NCBI RefSeq assembly: GCF_001500065.1
Contig: NZ_LQIN01000001.1
Location: 558,001 to 622,000 of the forward strand
From: Mycobacterium sp. IS-3022
GTDB lineage: Bacteria; Actinomycetota; Actinomycetes; Mycobacteriales; Mycobacteriaceae
Reading direction: 5' to 3'
DNA: 64,000 bases
How positions within the stretch are numbered: the stretch's first letter is position 1; every line of letters starts with the position of its first letter. Made by a program: the position numbers and the translations under genes. Positions 60,794 to 64,000 of the stretch are shown piece after piece. The notes under the pieces are model-generated. The model was not told the origin of the DNA. It did no database searches and saw only the letters and a program-made list of their open reading frames with translations.

Positions 60794-61054
60794 CGCTTCT
60801 ATTCGCGATCGGCGTACCGCGAAGTGGCGTCATGTTCGGCGGGATACGGCTTCACGGCCCACTGGTATCGTCGAGGGAGGCTCAAGGTCGTCCGAAAAGC
60901 GTGATACGCATCTGAATCGTTGACGCGCAGACCGTTGACCGGATACTGAGCCGTCGTCGACGATTAGGGCGCCGAGCGATGTAACGCCTGGTTTGAAATG
61001 AGCGATTAAAGTCAATGAAATCTGCCTGAGAGAGCCTAGAGAGGGAGTCCACAT

Positions 61055-61390
61055 ATGTCGAAGGTGTCGTTGAGCAAAATGGCTGTCGGGTTCGGAGGTC
61101 TGGCGTTGGCGTTGACCGCCGGGGCCGGAATCGCGTCGGCCCAGCCCAATCTGGATTCGGCCGTCAACACCACCTGTAGTTACCAGCAACTGGAAGCAGC
61201 CGCAAAAGCGGCGGATCCCAGGGCTGCGGCGGTGCTTAGCGATCCGATGACCTCGGCTGGCGTCCACCAGTTCCTCGCGGCACCGCCCGCTCAGCGCCGG
61301 CTGATGGCACAGCAGATCGCGAGCATGCCGGCCAATCAGCCGTACCTGGGCCTGTATCAGCAGATTTTCGATACCTGCCAGAACTTCTGA
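61055..61390 (+). CDS. Hemophore-related secreted protein
   Basis: The 111-residue product has a signal peptide ending ASA-QPN, two Cys (NTTCSYQQL and FDTCQNF) that may form a disulfide, and the helical middle DPMTSAGVHQFLAAPPAQRR. This is the pattern of the mycobacterial hemophore-related family (as Rv0203 and Rv1174c). A haem ligand is not clear. The gene has GAGGGAG ten bases before the ATG. It lies between mmpL4b and a methyltransferase, and its relation to them is unclear. AT-content rises after it. Confidence 0.83.
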   Translation: MSKVSLSKMAVGFGGLALALTAGAGIASAQPNLDSAVNTTCSYQQLEAAAKAADPRAAAVLSDPMTSAGVHQFLAAPPAQRRLMAQQIASMPANQPYLGLYQQIFDTCQNF

Positions 61391-61499
61391 ACCGGCCTGG
61401 CGGCCGGGTAGCGCGTTAAATCGCGTGCCGCAACACAATTGGTGGCCTGTCGCGCATGTATTGGTCGGCAGACTCCGTAGGTACGGTACAGTCCGAGCG

Positions 61500-61528
61500 G
61501 CTCAGCGGCGGGAACACCGCCGCTGAGC
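61500..61528. terminator. Strong 12-bp perfect hairpin between convergent genes
   Basis: GCTCAGCGGCGG and CCGCCGCTGAGC are perfect arms around a GAACA loop. It lies between the end of the hemophore-related gene and the 3' end of the methyltransferase on the other strand, and so fits a bidirectional terminator, though there is no U-tract. The rest of 61391-61695 shows a short CCGGCC-TGGC-GGCCGG hairpin just after the first gene and no coding sequence. Confidence 0.6.
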
Positions 61529-61695
61529 GCGGCTCGCGCAACTCGCAAATCGCTCGGTGACGGCTTAGCACGACCAGCGGTTCTATCAGTCAGGTGTCCG
61601 CATCAATCAAGGGGCAATCAACCCGCTCTCCCCGCCTTCGGAATTGATGTGGCTTACCTGGGCAAGGTGTCTTGACGTCGTGGCATTGCGCTCGA

Positions 61696-62709
61696 CTAAA
61701 GGGGAATTGCGTTCGACCGCACTCGATTTGAGAGATGCTGGGGAGCGTCACCACGACCACCGAGGACTGTGAAGCCTGTCGGCTTGAGTTGATTCTCCAG
61801 GACCCGCAGCTTCTTCAGAGGCTCTAGCGCCCGAAACCGCCGCCTCAGCGAGTCGGCTGCGAAAAGGTCTTCTGTGGCCTGGCACAGGTACCGCATGTCG
61901 CCGGTTTCTACTTCGTTGAGGTCGATCAACTTGCTGGAATTGAGCAAGTTTATGTTATTGACTGCCGCCCAATCTATTCCTGGACAATCGCGGAGCATGC
62001 CGACGATCTCCTCGAACCGATATGCATTGACGATCGGATGAAGGTAGGCGTCCACATCAATACTGACCTGGCTGACTTCGGAAGTTTTTGCCTGTGCAGC
62101 GGAGCTACCATATTGCATCACCTCGAGATTTACTCCTAAGTCCTTCAGCACTTGCAGGCCCGCGTCGAACCCCTCGGCGCGGTTCCAGAGCGTCAGAAGG
62201 GTTTCTCTATCGAGTAATCTTTGGTGCTCGCCCAGCGAATGGTACAGCCACAGAATCAGAATTCCACTCTCACTGAGTAGCGATGCGAGATGTTTAATTC
62301 CGGTGCTCGGATCCTCCAGGTGATGTACTACGCCAATTGACATTATGACGTCGAATGCGTACACATGGTTGAAATTCAGAAGTTCGGATCTGCAAAATTC
62401 AACATTGCGAATGCCGTGTCGCTTACTGAGGGCTTCGGCAACTGCGAGTGAGGCTTCTGTCATATCGAGCCCTACGAACTGCGCTTTGGGATATCGCCGA
62501 GCCACTGCCAGAAGCCGCTGGCCGGTGCCGCAACCGGCGTCCAGAATCTTTTTGCCGGACAAATCATCCTCACCGAAGATCGTGAACAAGCTGTTCGCGA
62601 CGTCGGGAATCAGAGAATCGCCCACGGTGGGACTCGGGTATGGATAGGCCTCGTACATCGTTCGCACGTCGCCCACCGTTCCTGTTGCTGCTGCTGCGTT
62701 CTCAGGCAT
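61696..62709 (-). CDS. Class I SAM-dependent methyltransferase of the lipopeptide-type locus
   Basis: The 337-residue product has the SAM motif KKILDAGCGTGQRLLAVARR, FVGLDMTEASLAVAEAL and FDVIMSIGVVHHLEDPSTGI, so it is an active-looking methyltransferase. A helical C-terminal extension of about 150 residues has no known fold to me. Its base composition is more AT-rich than the core genes, which suggests horizontal transfer. It faces away from mbtH across a 1 kb non-coding gap. Methylation of a lipopeptide or sugar is a hypothesis by location. Confidence 0.82.
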   Translation of the reverse strand: MPENAAAATGTVGDVRTMYEAYPYPSPTVGDSLIPDVANSLFTIFGEDDLSGKKILDAGCGTGQRLLAVARRYPKAQFVGLDMTEASLAVAEALSKRHGIRNVEFCRSELLNFNHVYAFDVIMSIGVVHHLEDPSTGIKHLASLLSESGILILWLYHSLGEHQRLLDRETLLTLWNRAEGFDAGLQVLKDLGVNLEVMQYGSSAAQAKTSEVSQVSIDVDAYLHPIVNAYRFEEIVGMLRDCPGIDWAAVNNINLLNSSKLIDLNEVETGDMRYLCQATEDLFAADSLRRRFRALEPLKKLRVLENQLKPTGFTVLGGRGDAPQHLSNRVRSNAIPL

Positions 62710-63735
62710 GTGTCCCTCCCCATCGGTTGGCGCACCGATGCTAGTACACCAAGGCCGACATCGGTTTGCGCAGCGCGCATCTTGACCATCGTGGCTTTGC
62801 GGTCGGCGGGGTTGGCTTGTCAGCTACCGATTGCCGTGGGCGAAGAAGCGGGCCGTAGTCGGCAAGCCAGCTGGCTTGGCCAGATGCCGGTGGTCGTTGG
62901 TGTGGTTCGCCGTAATGGTGGCGGGAACGTAACGAAGTTGGCGATGGTCAGGAACCTTGGGCAAGGTCGGCGTCGAACGGTTAGAGTCGATGCAATCGGA
63001 CAGGGGGAGGAATTCCACGCATCGAACGAACTATCGTGACCAGCTGGGTATCGCAGGTGGGGGCTGGCACTGTGATTCACCGTCGGCGCGATGGGATCTA
63101 TTCGCACAACACGATTGGTTCCGACTGCCAAACACAACCAGCAATGACGGGCGATTGATGGCGGCGTTGAACGATGAACGGATTGGACGTGAGCTTGTAG
63201 CTTTTGCCCTTCCTGATATTAGGGTTTAGCGCCATTCCGTTTTTTCTGTAGGCGGAGATCATATGTAACCAGGGCCGCCGGCGTGGGCTGCAGCGGACTT
63301 GTTATCACCAGAGTTAGGCGATCTCACGAACGCCGGACCGACTCCATGTGCCAGCGGCTGAGCGATACCGAACTACGCCCGTCTCGATGTCGTCGCTGGC
63401 AGCTGTACCATGATTGCTAGCGCTTCTTGGACACCTGGCCATCGCTGTTCCCGGGCAGGGCATACCACGCGAGGGAGCCGGTGACCGCTCGAGGTCCCGA
63501 CGAGCAACGAGAACACGGTCCACAAGGCGCTTCTACCTGGTCAATTGCGAAACGTCACGGAGTCGAATTCGCCGCTGGCCTCTCACACCTGTGCCGAGAA
63601 CCAATGGCTGAGCCGCTCTTGCTGAGTTGCGCGGTACCACACACCAGGAACTTTGCCGAAACGCCGGACCCAAGCTGTGAGCTTCAGTAGGGTGTGCAAC
63701 GGTTTCACTCATATCGACAAGATGTCTGGAGGGTC
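62710..63735. other. 1-kb non-coding region before mbtH
   Basis: I see no frame with convincing codon use, ribosome-binding site or family signature. The two longest frames on the + strand (62710-63039 and 62957-63229) lack such signs. AT-rich patches such as TTAGCGCCATTCCGTTTTTTCTGT (about 63228-63251) occur in it. The region is a divergent promoter area for the methyltransferase and mbtH and may hold a long leader, decayed genes or an Lsr2-type silencing zone. No claim is made for an RNA. Confidence 0.5.
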
Positions 63736-63966
63736 GTGAGCACCAATCCTTTCGACGACGACAACGGCAGCTTTTACGTCTTGGTGAACGACGAGGAGCA
63801 ACACAGCCTGTGGCCGACTTTCGCTGATGTTCCAGCCGGCTGGCGCGTGGTTTACGGCGAAGCAGACCGCGGCGCCTGTCTGGACTACATCGAACAGAAC
63901 TGGCCCGATATCCGGCCGAAAAGTCTGCGCGACAGGCTTGCAGCTGATCGGGGTTCTGATACGTAA
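63736..63966 (+). CDS. mbtH: MbtH-like protein of a nonribosomal peptide locus
   Basis: The 76-residue product has the MbtH pattern: [40 protein letters not shown] and [16 protein letters not shown], with the invariant Trp residues. MbtH proteins bind the adenylation domains of nonribosomal peptide synthetases and are needed for their activity. The start is GTG 63736, preceded by GGAGG; an upstream in-frame ATG at 63694 would add 14 residues. The next gene starts 24 bp later and is likely the synthetase. Confidence 0.9.
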   Translation: MSTNPFDDDNGSFYVLVNDEEQHSLWPTFADVPAGWRVVYGEADRGACLDYIEQNWPDIRPKSLRDRLAADRGSDT

Positions 63967-63990
63967 ACCGTTCGGTGTAGGGGGAGTTCG

Positions 63991-64000
63991 ATGGAACTGG
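63991..64000 (+). CDS. Start of next gene, probably an NRPS (edge)
   Basis: Only ATGGAACTGG (Met-Glu-Leu) is visible. A GGGGGAG ribosome-binding site lies five bases upstream. In related mycobacterial loci mbtH is followed by the NRPS genes mps1 and mps2, so this is probably the first synthetase gene. Nothing more can be said. Confidence 0.5.

Noticed and set aside
61001..61054. IdeR/Fur box before the hemophore-related gene
   Set aside because: I looked for the 19-bp IdeR palindrome and found no acceptable match.
62957..63229. 90-codon + strand frame in the gap before mbtH
   Set aside because: No recognisable family, weak codon bias and no ribosome-binding site; a fleeting resemblance to hexapeptide repeats in another frame was not strong enough.

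Overview
The window is a GC-rich actinobacterial chromosome segment whose gene order matches the Mycobacterium tuberculosis interval of roughly Rv0855 to Rv0903c: far, two SRPBCC genes, dapC, fadA-fadB, ercc3, moaC2-mog-moaE2, rpfA, moaD2-moaA2, cspB, sepH, serC, fprB, citA, gltA2, prrB-prrA. That synteny, the mycobacterial families (MmpL/MmpS, Rpf, EspC/WXG100, hemophore-related protein) and a glycopeptidolipid-type MmpL/MbtH locus point to a non-tuberculous, probably fast-growing Mycobacterium (Mycolicibacterium). All assignments come from reading the sequence; no search was run.

Layout. 1-10.4 kb: metal efflux, CoA metabolism (racemase, fadAB beta-oxidation complex, an AMP-forming CoA ligase), an aminotransferase and small enzymes. 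10.4-21.9 kb: F420-type oxidoreductase, XPB helicase and its partner, a molybdopterin cofactor block (moaC2-mog-moaE2 and moaD2-moaA2) around rpfA, which carries a c-di-AMP (ydaO-type) riboswitch. 21.9-27.9 kb: xi-class GST, MFS protein, DUF proteins, rRNA/tRNA methyltransferase. 27.9-32.8 kb: an accessory island with an EspC/WXG100-like type VII secretion partner, a large 'TPR-region' type VII protein and a tandem array of lipoprotein genes, one truncated and fused to an ISL3-family transposase remnant. 33-49.8 kb: sepH, serC, a CAP protein, a diiron oxygenase with fprB, two citrate synthases around pdxH and a TetR regulator, an MFS pump, an FAD enzyme, an FKBP and the PrrBA two-component system. 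49.9-54.1 kb: a second two-component system with DUF4097 and DUF6197 genes and a hydrolase. 54.1-64 kb: mmpS-mmpL-mmpL, a hemophore-like gene, a methyltransferase, a 1 kb non-coding leader, mbtH and the first bases of the next gene. The mmpS/mmpL/mbtH set is what exports and supports synthesis of nonribosomal lipopeptides such as glycopeptidolipids.

Between genes there are two families of dispersed palindromic elements: a 68-bp one at 4058-4125 and 22946-23013, and a 57-63-bp one at 14569-14631, 21853-21909 and 43853-43915. No tRNA, rRNA or CRISPR array was seen. The strongest candidates for something new are the type VII protein/lipoprotein array with its duplication scars, the palindromic elements, the apparent AUU start of mmpS and the CUGA start of the FAD oxidoreductase.
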